A stretch of 49,401 nucleotides of DNA, from positions 1-49,401 of the forward strand of contig JACZXA010000005.1 in assembly GCA_022571865.1 (NCBI GenBank), given 5' to 3'. The stretch is from Pseudomonadota bacterium (GTDB lineage: Bacteria; Pseudomonadota; Gammaproteobacteria; Pseudomonadales; Azotimanducaceae). A model generated the notes under the pieces. It had not been told where the DNA came from. It saw only the letters and a list, made by a program, of their open reading frames with translations, and searched no databases. The position numbers were made by a program, and so were the translations under genes. Shown here one piece after another: positions 1 to 8,820 of this stretch. Position 1 is the first letter of the stretch. The number at the start of each line of letters is the position of its first letter.

Positions 1-1
1 G

Positions 2-286
2 TCATGGCGTGAGATTCTCGATCTGGCCAATCTGGTGGTGCTCGAACGCCCCGGTGAGGAGCGGCGGTTGGGTACGGTAATGCAGCGCGTCACCGAGTGC
101 CGCGGCGTGGAACGAAAACCGGACGCGAGTGCGGGCCAGGTTTTTTTTCTGGAGTCGGAGCTGTATGCGGTTTCGGCCTCGGACATACGTGCGCGCGTGG
201 GCTCGGGCGAGCCCGTGGATCATTTGCTCCCACCCCGGGTCAGCACCTATATTGACGAGCACGGGTTGTACGGAGGTAAACGTTGA
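2..286 (+). CDS. nadD: Nicotinate-nucleotide adenylyltransferase, C-terminal part
   Basis: NadD transfers AMP from ATP to nicotinate mononucleotide, giving deamido-NAD in NAD synthesis. The 5' end lies outside the window and reading is open from base 2. The visible 94 codons start SWREILDLANLVVLERPG, the family's W-x-x-I-x-D-L-x-x-L-x-V-x-x-RPG block. Near the end comes VSASDIRARV, matching the conserved IS(A/S)T-x-(I/V)R segment that contacts the adenylate. The stop overlaps the TTG start of rsfS (TTGA at 283-286), so the two are probably translationally coupled. A run of eight T at 141-148 encodes Val-Phe-Phe without breaking the frame. The neighbours rsfS and rlmH are the usual partners, which makes the call firm despite truncation. 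Confidence 0.9.
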   Translation, partial: SWREILDLANLVVLERPGEERRLGTVMQRVTECRGVERKPDASAGQVFFLESELYAVSASDIRARVGSGEPVDHLLPPRVSTYIDEHGLYGGKR

Positions 287-630
287 GTCCTGAAGTGTTG
301 CGCGATCATGTCGCTGCTGTTCTGGAAGATGGTAAAGGCCGGAATATTGTCTGTTTGAACGTGATGGCTTTTACGGATATCACGGATTTCATGGTGATTG
401 TCAGCGGCACCTCCAACCGGCATGTGAAGGCGCTGGTGGACCAGGTGGCCGAGTCCTGCAAGGCAGGCGGATGCCTGCCACGAGGCATAGAGGGCCGGGA
501 GACGCATGAATGGGTGCTTATCGATCTCGGCGACGTACTGGTGCACGTCATGCAGGTGGAAACACGCTCCTTTTACGATCTGGAGCGATTGTGGAGCGAT
601 CTCCCCACCGGATCCGAAACGTCGCTGTAG
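283..630 (+). CDS. rsfS: Ribosomal silencing factor RsfS
   Basis: RsfS (old name YbeB/Iojap) binds ribosomal protein L14 on the large subunit and blocks subunit joining when nutrients run low. The product is 115 residues, normal for the family. Conserved pieces are visible: VCLNVMAFTDITDFMVIVSGTSNRHV near residues 22-48 and the GIEGRETHEWVLIDLGDVLVHVM block near 69-92, whose E-x-x-x-W-V-L-(I/L)-D-x-G-D pattern is diagnostic. The TTG start at 283 is supported by a strong GGAGG at 272-276 and the overlap with the nadD stop. A GTG or ATG alternative would cut conserved sequence. It sits in the conserved order nadD-rsfS-rlmH. Confidence 0.95.
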   Translation: MSPEVLRDHVAAVLEDGKGRNIVCLNVMAFTDITDFMVIVSGTSNRHVKALVDQVAESCKAGGCLPRGIEGRETHEWVLIDLGDVLVHVMQVETRSFYDLERLWSDLPTGSETSL

Positions 631-678
631 TGCTTTCGTAGTGGGAATCTTTTCTACCGCGCAGACTCCTAGACCGAG

Positions 679-1146
679 GTGAAGATACGCCTCATGGCTG
701 TTGGCACGCGGACACCAGGATGGATCAACGAAGGATATCAGGAGTACGCCAAACGCATGCCACGCGAGACCGAGTTGCGGTTAGTCGAAATTCCGGCGAC
801 ACCCAGAAAGGGGCGCAGTGCAGATATTTCGCGGCAACGCGAGGCGGACAAAATGCTCGCTCAGATAAGCCCGAAGGAGTGGGTGGTCGCCCTGGACACA
901 GGAGGATTAGCTTGCAGCACCGAACAGCTCGCCAAAAAACTCGACAAGTGGCGCATGAGGGGCAGTGACGTTGTTATTCTCGTGGGGGGTGTGGATGGCC
1001 TGGCGCCTGCCTGCCATGAGCGGGCGAACGAAATAATGTCGTTGTCGAAGTTCACCTTTCCCCATGCCCTGGTCCGGGTCATCGTTGCTGAACAGCTCTA
1101 TCGCGCCTGGACGTTGCTCACCGGCCACCCCTATCATCGCGCCTGA
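679..1146 (+). CDS. rlmH: 23S rRNA (pseudouridine1915-N3)-methyltransferase RlmH
   Basis: RlmH is a SPOUT-fold methyltransferase that uses SAM to methylate pseudouridine 1915 in helix 69 of 23S rRNA on assembled 70S ribosomes. The 155-residue product matches the family length. It shows the start KIRLMAVGTRTPGW, the knot-region glycine stretch VILVGGVDGL (about residues 101-110) and the near-invariant C-terminus LYRAWTLLTGHPYHR. The GTG start at 679 is chosen because MKIRLMAVG aligns with the E. coli start; the ribosome-binding site is only GAGGT, partly overlapping it. The stop is followed one base later by the mrdA ATG. Confidence 0.96.
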   Translation: MKIRLMAVGTRTPGWINEGYQEYAKRMPRETELRLVEIPATPRKGRSADISRQREADKMLAQISPKEWVVALDTGGLACSTEQLAKKLDKWRMRGSDVVILVGGVDGLAPACHERANEIMSLSKFTFPHALVRVIVAEQLYRAWTLLTGHPYHRA

Positions 1147-1147
1147 C

Positions 1148-3034
1148 ATGTCGCCGTCACTTTTCATCAAAGACAGTCTCAGCGAACGCCGGTCGTTTGG
1201 TACCCGGGCCTTGACGCTATTTGTCATTGCCGCGGGCTTACTGTTGGGATTGGTGGGACGGATGGTCCAGCTACAGGTGCTGGAATATGACACCTACCAC
1301 ACCCGCTCGGAAGAGAATCGCATTCAAGTCCAACCGTTGGCGCCACCACGCGGGTTGATATACGACCGCAATGGCGTCCTGCTGGCCGAGAACCGGCCTG
1401 TTTCGAGCCTGGCGCTGGTGCGGGAACGTATCGAGGATCTCGATGCGCTCATCGCGGAACTTGCCACGCTGGTGCGGATTGATGATGAAGATCTCGAAGG
1501 TTTTCGCGAACGATTGAAGCGCCGCCGCCGCCCTTACGAGTCGGTCGCGCTGAAGCTCAATCTGGACGAAGAGGAAATCGCGAGGTTGTCCGTCAACCGC
1601 CATCGTCTCCCGGGGGTCGAGATCAACACTCAACTGATTCGCCATTACCCTCAGGGTGCGATGCTTGCGCACGCCGTTGGCTCGGTGCGCCGGGTCACCG
1701 AAGAAGACCTGCGACGCCTGGACCCGATTCGCTACAGTGCCACCAAGTTCATCGGCAAGATCGGCATAGAGCGATTCTATGAGCAATCGCTGCACGGTGA
1801 GGTGGGTTACCAGCGAGTGGAAACCGATGCTCATGGACGAATCCGGCAGGAGCTGGACAAAAAACCGCCGGTGGCCGGACAGAATATCACTCTGCATCTG
1901 GATATCCGTCTGCAGATCGCGGCCTACGCGGCGTTGGGACAGCGCCGTGGCGCCATCGTTGCGCTGGATACCCGCTCCGGGGGCGTGCTTGCCATGGTGA
2001 GTAACCCAGGCTATGACCCGAATCTCTTCGTTACCGGGATCAGTAGCAAGCAGTATCGGGCGTTGGCCAGTTCCCGCGCCACACCGCTGTTCAATCGTGC
2101 GATCAATGGTCAGTACGCGCCAGGGTCAACGTTCAAACCTATCGTCGGACTTGCGGGAATTTCCCTTGGTCTGACGGATTGGGAAGAGCAGATTGAGGAT
2201 CGGGGCTGGTTCAGGCTCCCCAATCAGGATCGGATTTACCGGGATTGGAGCTGGAAGAAGAACAACTCCGGCGGTCAGGGTATGGTGGACCTCAATCGCG
2301 CCATCTATCGTTCATCGAACGTGTACTTCTACAATCTGGTCACGCGAATGGACATCGACGAGCTGGCGGAGTTTGCCGCCCAGTTCGGAATCGGACAACA
2401 CACCGGAGTGGACATTCCCGATACCAGCACGGGGCTTATGCCCGATCGCTTGTGGAAACAGGGTGCCAAGGGCGAGGTTTGGTATCCCGGAGACACGGTT
2501 AATCTCGCTATCGGTCAGGGAGATCTCTTGGTCACCCCACTGCAACTGGCCAACGTCGCTTCCGTTATCGCCAATCGCGGCATCCGGCGGCGTCCGCGGA
2601 TGCTGCTGTCGAGCGACAGGCCTCTGGTGGAGTTCGATCCACTGCAGCCTCTGCCGCCGGTTGCAGGGCCAAGTCCCGACGACTGGGAACTCATGGTGGA
2701 CGCCATGGAAGACGTCGTCCATCGTGGCAACAAGGGTTACGGCCAGAACGGGGTTGCCTGGGCCTACATCGGTCAGAACATCGCCTATCGCATGGCGGGT
2801 AAGTCAGGGACCACCCAGGTAGTTGAAATCAAACAGGGCGAGGAATACGACGAAGAAGCGCTCGACGAATACAGCCGCAAGCACGCGTGGTTCATTGCGT
2901 TTGCGCCCGCGGATGATCCAGTCATTGCGCTTGCGGTTCTGGTGGAGAACGGTGGCGGTGGCAGTAGTGTGGCCGGACCGATCGCGCGGGAGGTAATCGA
3001 CCATTTTCTGCTACCGCAGTTGGCGGCGCGATGA
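1148..3034 (+). CDS. mrdA: Penicillin-binding protein 2, elongasome transpeptidase
   Basis: PBP2 is the monofunctional D,D-transpeptidase that crosslinks side-wall peptidoglycan with its partner RodA. The product is 628 residues. A short cytoplasmic start is followed by one membrane anchor (about 20-40, LFVIAAGLLLGLVG) and a periplasmic dimerisation domain with RGLIYDRNG (about 69-77). The transpeptidase domain has all three motifs in order: STFK (Ser327 nucleophile, Lys330), SSN (389-391) and KSGT (552-555). ATG at 1148 is preferred; an upstream in-frame GTG at 1064 would add 28 residues that overlap rlmH and are unrelated to the family. The stop overlaps the rodA start as ATGA, so the partners are probably made together. 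Confidence 0.96.
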   Translation: MSPSLFIKDSLSERRSFGTRALTLFVIAAGLLLGLVGRMVQLQVLEYDTYHTRSEENRIQVQPLAPPRGLIYDRNGVLLAENRPVSSLALVRERIEDLDALIAELATLVRIDDEDLEGFRERLKRRRRPYESVALKLNLDEEEIARLSVNRHRLPGVEINTQLIRHYPQGAMLAHAVGSVRRVTEEDLRRLDPIRYSATKFIGKIGIERFYEQSLHGEVGYQRVETDAHGRIRQELDKKPPVAGQNITLHLDIRLQIAAYAALGQRRGAIVALDTRSGGVLAMVSNPGYDPNLFVTGISSKQYRALASSRATPLFNRAINGQYAPGSTFKPIVGLAGISLGLTDWEEQIEDRGWFRLPNQDRIYRDWSWKKNNSGGQGMVDLNRAIYRSSNVYFYNLVTRMDIDELAEFAAQFGIGQHTGVDIPDTSTGLMPDRLWKQGAKGEVWYPGDTVNLAIGQGDLLVTPLQLANVASVIANRGIRRRPRMLLSSDRPLVEFDPLQPLPPVAGPSPDDWELMVDAMEDVVHRGNKGYGQNGVAWAYIGQNIAYRMAGKSGTTQVVEIKQGEEYDEEALDEYSRKHAWFIAFAPADDPVIALAVLVENGGGGSSVAGPIAREVIDHFLLPQLAAR

Positions 3035-4182
3035 GCAATCAGGATTTTCTTCGCCAGTTGCCACGCAGCGCAGGGCTTCAAACCACTACCAGTGCTCGCC
3101 TGGTGCGCATTCACCTCGATCCGCTTCTGCTGCTGACGCTGATGGCCATCATCGGTTTTGGCCTTGTGGTGCTCTACAGCGCGTCTGGTGGTCGTCCCGG
3201 GCGCGAAATCCCAGCGATTTTCACAAGTCAGACCGTGCGTATGGGGCTTGCGCTCATCGCTATGCTGGTAGCCGCGCAGTTGCACCCGCGGTTCTACCAA
3301 CGCTGGGCTCCCATCATCTACCTCGGCGGCGTGGGACTGCTTGTTTTGGTGCTGCTTGTCGGGGTGAACGTCAAAGGTTCATATCGCTGGCTCGACGTCC
3401 CGGGTTTGCCGCGGTTCCAGCCTTCCGAACTCATGAAGTTGGCGGTACCCATGATGTTGGCCTGGTACTTTGCGGATCGTGCACTGCCGCCGCGGTTTAA
3501 GGATCTGTGCGTGGCACTTGCGATCATTGCGTTCCCTACCGGGTTGATCGTATTGCAACCGGATCTCGGTACCGGAATTCTGATCGCCGCTGCCGGCCTT
3601 TCCCTGATCGTATTGGCGGGTATCTATTGGCGTTGGATCGGCTACTCGGTTGTCGTCATGGCGGCTGCCGCCCCGGCGCTGTGGTTTGTCCTGCAGGACT
3701 ACCAGCGTCAACGTATCGTGACGTTGTTTGATCCGGAGAGTGATCCACTTGGCGCGGGCTGGAACATTATCCAATCCAAGACGGCCATCGGCTCGGGTGG
3801 ATTGTATGGCAAGGGTCTTTTTGAAGGCACTCAGAGTCACCTCGAGTTTCTGCCGGAGGCGCAAACGGATTTCATCATTGCGGTGATCGGCGAAGAACTC
3901 GGTTTCGTGGGGATTCTGACCTTGCTCAGCCTCTATCTGATTGTGATCGCGAGAGGCCTCTATATTGCGGCGCGGGCTCAACACACTTTTCAGCGTTTGC
4001 TGGCAGGGACACTCACGCTGACTTTTTTTGTCTATGTATTTGTGAACATTGCCATGGTGAGTGGGTTGCTCCCGGTGGTGGGCGTACCGCTTCCGCTGGT
4101 GAGTTACGGTGGTACATCGGCCATTACCCTCATGGCGAGTTTTGGCATCATCATGGCCGTGCACACGCACCAGGCATGGTGA
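3031..4182 (+). CDS. rodA: Peptidoglycan glycosyltransferase RodA (SEDS family)
   Basis: RodA polymerises lipid II into glycan strands for rod-shaped growth and works as a pair with PBP2. The product is 383 residues with about ten hydrophobic membrane segments and the SEDS signature PLPLVSYGGTS near the C-terminus. Asp280, in the sequence EAQTDFIIAVIGEELG, corresponds to the periplasmic aspartate known to be essential in RodA/FtsW. RFQPSELMKLA near residues 129-139 is another family hallmark. It starts inside the mrdA stop (ATGA overlap). FtsW is the other family option, but the adjacent mrdA decides for RodA. Confidence 0.95.
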   Translation: MSNQDFLRQLPRSAGLQTTTSARLVRIHLDPLLLLTLMAIIGFGLVVLYSASGGRPGREIPAIFTSQTVRMGLALIAMLVAAQLHPRFYQRWAPIIYLGGVGLLVLVLLVGVNVKGSYRWLDVPGLPRFQPSELMKLAVPMMLAWYFADRALPPRFKDLCVALAIIAFPTGLIVLQPDLGTGILIAAAGLSLIVLAGIYWRWIGYSVVVMAAAAPALWFVLQDYQRQRIVTLFDPESDPLGAGWNIIQSKTAIGSGGLYGKGLFEGTQSHLEFLPEAQTDFIIAVIGEELGFVGILTLLSLYLIVIARGLYIAARAQHTFQRLLAGTLTLTFFVYVFVNIAMVSGLLPVVGVPLPLVSYGGTSAITLMASFGIIMAVHTHQAW

Positions 4183-4307
4183 AGATCGGGCATTTAAGAC
4201 AAGCGCTGGCCGCTGTTCAATTTGAACGGAAACCAGCGTGATGAGCAGGGACGCCGGGTGGCAGTTTCTTTTCTGAGAGCTAACCAGTGGTAGGAATTAG
4301 GATAATT

Positions 4308-5309
4308 ATGCGAATTGCAGTTCTTCTGGGCATTGCGGGTCTACTCGGGTGCGGTGTGGCAGGCGCCGATTTCACCGACCGTCAGGATGTCCGCGAGTAC
4401 ATGGTTGAACTGGTCAAGGAACACGGTTTCAACCAGCAGGAACTCGAAGAGGTCATCTCCTCGGCTCGGCGCAGACAAGACGTGCTGGATCTCATTTCCA
4501 AACCAGCGGAAAAGAGGCTCGAGTGGTGGGAATATCGGCGCATCTTCCTGCGCGAAAAGACCATTGACCAAGGGCTCGAGTTCTGGGCTGCCAACGAGGC
4601 CATTCTCGATCAGGCGAAGGATCGTTTCGGGGTTCCGCCGGAGTATGTCGTTGCCATCATCGGCGTAGAGACTCGGTGGGGGCGGGTGGTCGGCAGGCAT
4701 CGGGTGCTGGATGCGCTGATGACACTTGCATTCGACGATTCGCACCCTCGAGGGGCGTTCTTTCGCGATGAACTCACTGAGTTTCTATTGCTCGCCCGCG
4801 AGGAGGGTAAAAACCCCCTGGATCTCAAAGGCTCATACGCGGGCGCCATGGGTTACGGCCAGTTCATGCCATCGAGCTTTCGACACTACGCGGTCGACTT
4901 CGATGGCGACGGTCTACGCGACATCTGGAAAAACGAAAGTGATGCAATCGGCAGCGTGGCCAACTACTTTCAACGCCATGGTTGGAAAGGTGGCGGACCG
5001 GTGGTCGTTCAGGTGGATGTGGCCAGCGACCGAACGAGTGCGGTGGACGCTGTGGCCAATAAAGGCGTAACGCTGGGCCACACTGTCAGCGAACTTCAGG
5101 CACTCGGGGTGAATGTAGGTGAGTTACCGGGCGATGCAAAAGCCGCCATGTTCCGCATGGGTCTCGAGCAGGGTGAGGAATACTGGCTGGGGCTCAACAA
5201 CTTCTATGTGATTATGCGCTACAACCGTAATCGTCTGTACGCGCTCGCCGTCCATCAGTTGGGTCAGGCCATCAAACAGCGTCGGGTGGCGTCGACTGCG
5301 TTACGCTAG
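4308..5309 (+). CDS. mltB: Membrane-bound lytic murein transglycosylase B
   Basis: MltB cleaves the MurNAc-GlcNAc bond in peptidoglycan, leaving 1,6-anhydro ends, from the periplasmic face of the outer membrane. The product is 333 residues from the ATG at 4308. That start has AGGAT just upstream and gives a proper signal peptide MRIAVLLGIAGLLGC with a lipobox-like LLGC; a GTG at 4287 would add seven residues. The catalytic glutamate is Glu121 in IIGVETRWGR. Further family blocks are AYAGAMGYGQFMPSSF, DGDGLRDIW and the C-terminal YNRNRLYALAVHQLG. It lies in the usual rodA-mltB-rlpA-dacA series. The non-coding gap 4183-4307 shows no clear terminator. Confidence 0.94.
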   Translation: MRIAVLLGIAGLLGCGVAGADFTDRQDVREYMVELVKEHGFNQQELEEVISSARRRQDVLDLISKPAEKRLEWWEYRRIFLREKTIDQGLEFWAANEAILDQAKDRFGVPPEYVVAIIGVETRWGRVVGRHRVLDALMTLAFDDSHPRGAFFRDELTEFLLLAREEGKNPLDLKGSYAGAMGYGQFMPSSFRHYAVDFDGDGLRDIWKNESDAIGSVANYFQRHGWKGGGPVVVQVDVASDRTSAVDAVANKGVTLGHTVSELQALGVNVGELPGDAKAAMFRMGLEQGEEYWLGLNNFYVIMRYNRNRLYALAVHQLGQAIKQRRVASTALR

Positions 5310-5343
5310 CCGGGATGATTGGTGTGGGAAGCGTGGTAACAGA

Positions 5344-6096
5344 TTGAGGGGTTCTCATTGGCTTGGCTGTATGGTCCTGGTGCTGCTTGCGGCTTGCAAG
5401 AGCGGTTCGGGTGGTTACGTGGAACCCCGCGATGGTCCGCCCCTTCGCACCCCGCCAGACATTGCCAATCTGCCAGATCCCATTCCGCGCGATGAGCCGA
5501 GGAGCAAACGGGGTAATCCGCCTTCTTATACGGTTCGTGGCAGGACTTATCATGTACTGGAAACCGCTGCCGGATATAAGGCTACTGGCAATGCATCCTG
5601 GTACGGAAAAAAATTCCATGGGCGGCTCACCTCGAGCGGCGAACCGTTCGATATGTTCAAGCTCACGGCCGCCCATACCACACTGCCCATCCCCACGTAC
5701 TTGAAGGTCACCAACCTCGCCAACGGCCGCTCAACGGTGGTGCGGGTGAACGATCGCGGCCCATTCCATTCCGAACGTATCATCGATCTTTCATACGCCG
5801 CCGCTCTAAAGCTTGATTTTGCCGACCGCGGTACAACCCGGGTGCGGGTGGAAACCCTCACCGAACAACCCCACTTCTTTCTTCAAGCAGGCGCTTTTCG
5901 CGAACTTGCCGCCGCAGATGCCTTGCGGGACAATTTGCGAAAGCTGACGGGGACGTCGGTCCATGTTGTGGAAGTGTCCGACGATCGATTGTTCCGCGTT
6001 CGCGTTGGTCCGGTGAGTGGACATCCGGAAGCGTTGCGTCTGCAGGCCTTGATCATGGCGGCAGATTACGGGCAACCGCTGATTCTGGCACGCTGA
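5344..6096 (+). CDS. rlpA: Septal-ring lytic transglycosylase RlpA, lipoprotein with SPOR domain
   Basis: RlpA is an outer-membrane lipoprotein that in some gammaproteobacteria cleaves denuded glycan strands during daughter-cell separation. The product is 250 residues. A signal peptide ends in the lipobox LAAC (Cys18). A double-psi beta-barrel domain (about 80-165) contains ASWYGKKFHGRLTSSGE, FKLTAAHTTLP and VRVNDRGPF, and a C-terminal SPOR domain (about 177-248) with FFLQAGAF binds denuded glycans. The TTG start at 5344 is chosen because the only ATG, at 5371, leaves too short a signal sequence with no positive charge; the ribosome-binding site is weak, so the start is uncertain. Confidence 0.92.
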   Translation: MRGSHWLGCMVLVLLAACKSGSGGYVEPRDGPPLRTPPDIANLPDPIPRDEPRSKRGNPPSYTVRGRTYHVLETAAGYKATGNASWYGKKFHGRLTSSGEPFDMFKLTAAHTTLPIPTYLKVTNLANGRSTVVRVNDRGPFHSERIIDLSYAAALKLDFADRGTTRVRVETLTEQPHFFLQAGAFRELAAADALRDNLRKLTGTSVHVVEVSDDRLFRVRVGPVSGHPEALRLQALIMAADYGQPLILAR

Positions 6097-6212
6097 ACCG
6101 GGCGGCTCGCTGCGTTGCCTCTGGTTAACTTGAGGTTTTATCCTGGCCGTACTGCTACCAACGTCGAATCAACGCTAAAATGCGCGATTTCTCGGATGCG
6201 AAGGAATCGACC

Positions 6213-7382
6213 ATGAGGCTTCGGATGTTGCAAGCGGCGTTGTACCTGCTGGGGATCTGTGGTGTCGCGCACGGGGTCCTTGCCGCGACCGCGCCGATCA
6301 TCCCACCACCGCCGAGCATCGCCGCAAGCGGGTATCTGCTCATGGATGCAGACACTAACAAAGTGCTCGTCGAAAACAATATTCACGAGCCGTTGCCTCC
6401 GGCGAGCCTCACTAAAATCATGACCAGCTACATCGCCGCGGTGGAACTGGCGGCGGGGCGGATCAAAGAAGACGATCAAGTGCTCATCAGTGTAAAGGCG
6501 TGGCAGACACCGGGATCGCGGATGTTCATTCGCGAGGGTACCCGGGTGTCAGTGGGAGATCTGCTGAGAGGTATCATCATCCAATCGGGTAACGATGCGA
6601 GTGTCGCGTTGGCCGAACATATCGCAGGGAGTGAAGACGCCTTTGCAAACATGATGAACCAACAGTCGGCGGAGTTGGGCATGGGGTCGACGCAGTTTGT
6701 CAACGCCACCGGATTGCCTGACAAAGGCCATTATACGTCAGCCTGGGACCTGGCCTTATTGACCCGCTCTCTCATCAACCGGTTTCCTGAAGTTTATGCT
6801 CTGTATGCGGAGCGAGCGTTCACCTTCAACGACATCCCGCAACCCAATCGTAATCGTTTGTTGTGGCGTGACAAAACGGTGGACGGCGTGAAAACCGGGC
6901 ACACGCGAGCCGCTGGCTACTGTCTGGTTGCCTCGGCGAAGCGCGATAACATGCGGTTGGTTTCCGTCGTGATGGGTACCGAAAGCGATGAGGTGCGCAT
7001 GCGCGAAAGTCAGAAGCTTCTCTCCTACGGTTTCCGTTATTTCGAAACGCGCAAGTTATACGAGGCTCGAGTGCCTTTGAAGACGGCGGAGCTCTGGTAC
7101 GGCGAGGCCGAAAACATCGAGCTTGGTGTGCTCGAGGATGTGTACATCACGATACCACGCGGTCATTACAACGATGTCGAGGCGGAGTTGAAGATTGCCA
7201 AAGTGATAGAAGCACCAGCCCGGGCCGGTCAGGAGTTTGGAGAGTTGCGCCTGTTGTTGGGAGACGAGTTGACGTACAGCGCGCCGCTCGTGGCGCTAGC
7301 GGACGCCGAGGAAGCTGGCGTGTTTTCGCGGATGGGTGACTTCATTTATCTCTTTTTCGGCAGCCTTTTCTCCAGTGACTGA
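6213..7382 (+). CDS. dacA: D-alanyl-D-alanine carboxypeptidase (PBP5/6 type)
   Basis: This periplasmic enzyme trims the terminal D-Ala from peptidoglycan pentapeptides and is held to the inner membrane by a C-terminal amphipathic tail. The 389-residue product starts at ATG 6213, preceded by AAGGA at about seven bases; an in-frame ATG at 6180 would add eleven non-signal residues. The signal peptide ends near VLAATAP. The active-site motifs are SLTK (Ser65, Lys68), SGN (125-127) and KTG (227-229). The PBP5 C-terminal beta domain follows, then FSRMGDFIYLFFGSLF as the membrane-anchoring helix. No ybeD-like gene follows before lipB, unlike in E. coli. Confidence 0.95.
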   Translation: MRLRMLQAALYLLGICGVAHGVLAATAPIIPPPPSIAASGYLLMDADTNKVLVENNIHEPLPPASLTKIMTSYIAAVELAAGRIKEDDQVLISVKAWQTPGSRMFIREGTRVSVGDLLRGIIIQSGNDASVALAEHIAGSEDAFANMMNQQSAELGMGSTQFVNATGLPDKGHYTSAWDLALLTRSLINRFPEVYALYAERAFTFNDIPQPNRNRLLWRDKTVDGVKTGHTRAAGYCLVASAKRDNMRLVSVVMGTESDEVRMRESQKLLSYGFRYFETRKLYEARVPLKTAELWYGEAENIELGVLEDVYITIPRGHYNDVEAELKIAKVIEAPARAGQEFGELRLLLGDELTYSAPLVALADAEEAGVFSRMGDFIYLFFGSLFSSD

Positions 7383-7438
7383 CCCCCCGACAATTGGCTT
7401 CCCGATGGCAGCGCCGCTAGTGAAGATGGTGCATTGAC

Positions 7439-8083
7439 ATGCAGACGCACGTTCTCGTCAAAGATCTCGGTCGCACGGACTACCAAGCCGTCTTTCGAGC
7501 CATGCAAACTTTCACCGATAACCGAACCGAGAAAACGCAAGACGAAATCTGGTTGACGGAACACGACCCTGTTTTTACTCAGGGCCAGGCTGGCAAGGAA
7601 GAACATCTCATCGCTCCGGGAGACATTCCCGTAGTGCAATCCGATCGCGGGGGTCAGGTGACGTATCACGGCCCCGGTCAGCTCGTTGGCTATTTGCTCT
7701 TCGATCTACGGCGCATGAATTTGTCCGTCCGAGGACTTGTCACGGGCATCGAAAACGCGGTGGTGAATACACTCGCCAACTACGGTATCTGCGGCGCACC
7801 GCGCGCTGATGCGCCGGGGGTGTATGTGGATAGTGCGAAGATCGCAGCGCTTGGGTTGCGGGTTCGACGCGGATGTTCGTACCACGGGTTGAGCCTCAAC
7901 GTGAACATGGACCTGGCGCCGTATGCCAGAATCAATCCGTGTGGATTGGCGGACATAGAGGTTACTCAGATGTGTGATCTTGGTGGACCGGATGAGGTTG
8001 CGGTGGTGAAACCAAGGCTGCTGGACGATCTTGCTGCGATTTATGAGATCAGCCTCGACACGTCTGACACTGGGGGTCCTTAG
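7439..8083 (+). CDS. lipB: Octanoyl-[acyl-carrier-protein]:protein octanoyltransferase LipB
   Basis: LipB moves octanoyl groups from acyl carrier protein onto the lipoyl domains of 2-oxo acid dehydrogenases and the glycine cleavage H protein. The product is 214 residues. It has the motifs [22 protein letters not shown] (about 69-85) and [16 protein letters not shown], with the catalytic pair Lys134 and Cys168 (in INPCG). Its 3' end overlaps the 3' end of the opposing moeB-like gene by 35 bases. The usual next gene, lipA (lipoyl synthase), is absent here, so octanoyl-to-lipoyl conversion must be encoded elsewhere. Confidence 0.95.
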   Translation: MQTHVLVKDLGRTDYQAVFRAMQTFTDNRTEKTQDEIWLTEHDPVFTQGQAGKEEHLIAPGDIPVVQSDRGGQVTYHGPGQLVGYLLFDLRRMNLSVRGLVTGIENAVVNTLANYGICGAPRADAPGVYVDSAKIAALGLRVRRGCSYHGLSLNVNMDLAPYARINPCGLADIEVTQMCDLGGPDEVAVVKPRLLDDLAAIYEISLDTSDTGGP

Positions 8084-8792
8084 TCAAGCCGAGTTTGCGC
8101 CACTCCATGGCTTTGCCGTCAAAAAACAATACGCTCTCGGTCAGAGACTCACCAATTCCGGTGATGAGCTTGATGGTTTCCATGGCCTGGCATGTGCCGA
8201 TGATGCCAACGACGGGTGCGGCGACGCCGTTTTCCGCGCAGTTCAGCGCTTCGTCGTCGCCTTCGCCATAGAGGCACCGATAACAAGGTGATGTTTCGGA
8301 CCGGGGATCGAATACTGCCACCTGGCCTTCCCAACGAATTGCCGCGCCCGAAACCAGTGGTACGCAAGTTTGCCAGCAAGCGTCGTTGATAGCGTAACGG
8401 GCCTCGAAGTTGTCGGTTGCGTCGAGGACGACGTCGCATCGGCCGATTGAATCGATGAGTTCATCGTCGACTAACTGATGATCGATGGTGGTGACGATGG
8501 TATCCGGGTTGATTTCGGCAATACTGCGTGCAGCGGAGATCACCTTCAGCTCGTCAATGGAGGTCGTTTTGTGAGCGATCTGCCGTTGGAGATTGGAGAG
8601 ATCCACCCGGTCATGATCGACTAAGACAAGTTGACCCACGCCCGCTGCCGCCAGATACAATGCAGCTGGACAGCCGAGGCCACCGAGCCCAACAATGAGC
8701 ACTCGAGCTGCCAGCAGCTTCTCCTGACCTGCGATATCCATCTCTGGCAACATGATCTGCCGGCTGTAGCGCAGCAACTGCTCGTCATTCAT
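8049..8792 (-). CDS. moeB: HesA/MoeB/ThiF-family adenylyltransferase
   Basis: Members of this E1-like family adenylate the C-terminal Gly-Gly of small sulfur carriers such as MoaD (molybdopterin) or ThiS (thiamine). The 247-residue product has the nucleotide loop GLGGLG (35-40), the DLSNLQRQ block, two CxxC zinc pairs (Cys170/Cys173 and Cys242/Cys245) and Cys185 at the place of the ThiF cysteine that forms an acyl-disulfide. It has no rhodanese extension. It ends the hemA-prfA-prmC series, where this gene is commonly found in gammaproteobacteria. MoeB is the likely name, but sequence alone does not exclude a ThiF role, and no moaD or thiS is nearby. Confidence 0.85.
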   Translation of the reverse strand: MNDEQLLRYSRQIMLPEMDIAGQEKLLAARVLIVGLGGLGCPAALYLAAAGVGQLVLVDHDRVDLSNLQRQIAHKTTSIDELKVISAARSIAEINPDTIVTTIDHQLVDDELIDSIGRCDVVLDATDNFEARYAINDACWQTCVPLVSGAAIRWEGQVAVFDPRSETSPCYRCLYGEGDDEALNCAENGVAAPVVGIIGTCQAMETIKLITGIGESLTESVLFFDGKAMEWRKLGLTKDPQCQTCRG

Positions 8793-8820
8793 CTGGCCTG
8801 TTTCCCAACCACTCTACGCG

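Noticed and set aside
1064-1147. Longer PBP2 starting at GTG 1064
   Set aside because: It overlaps the end of rlmH and adds 28 residues with no family resemblance; ATG 1148 gives the normal N-terminus.
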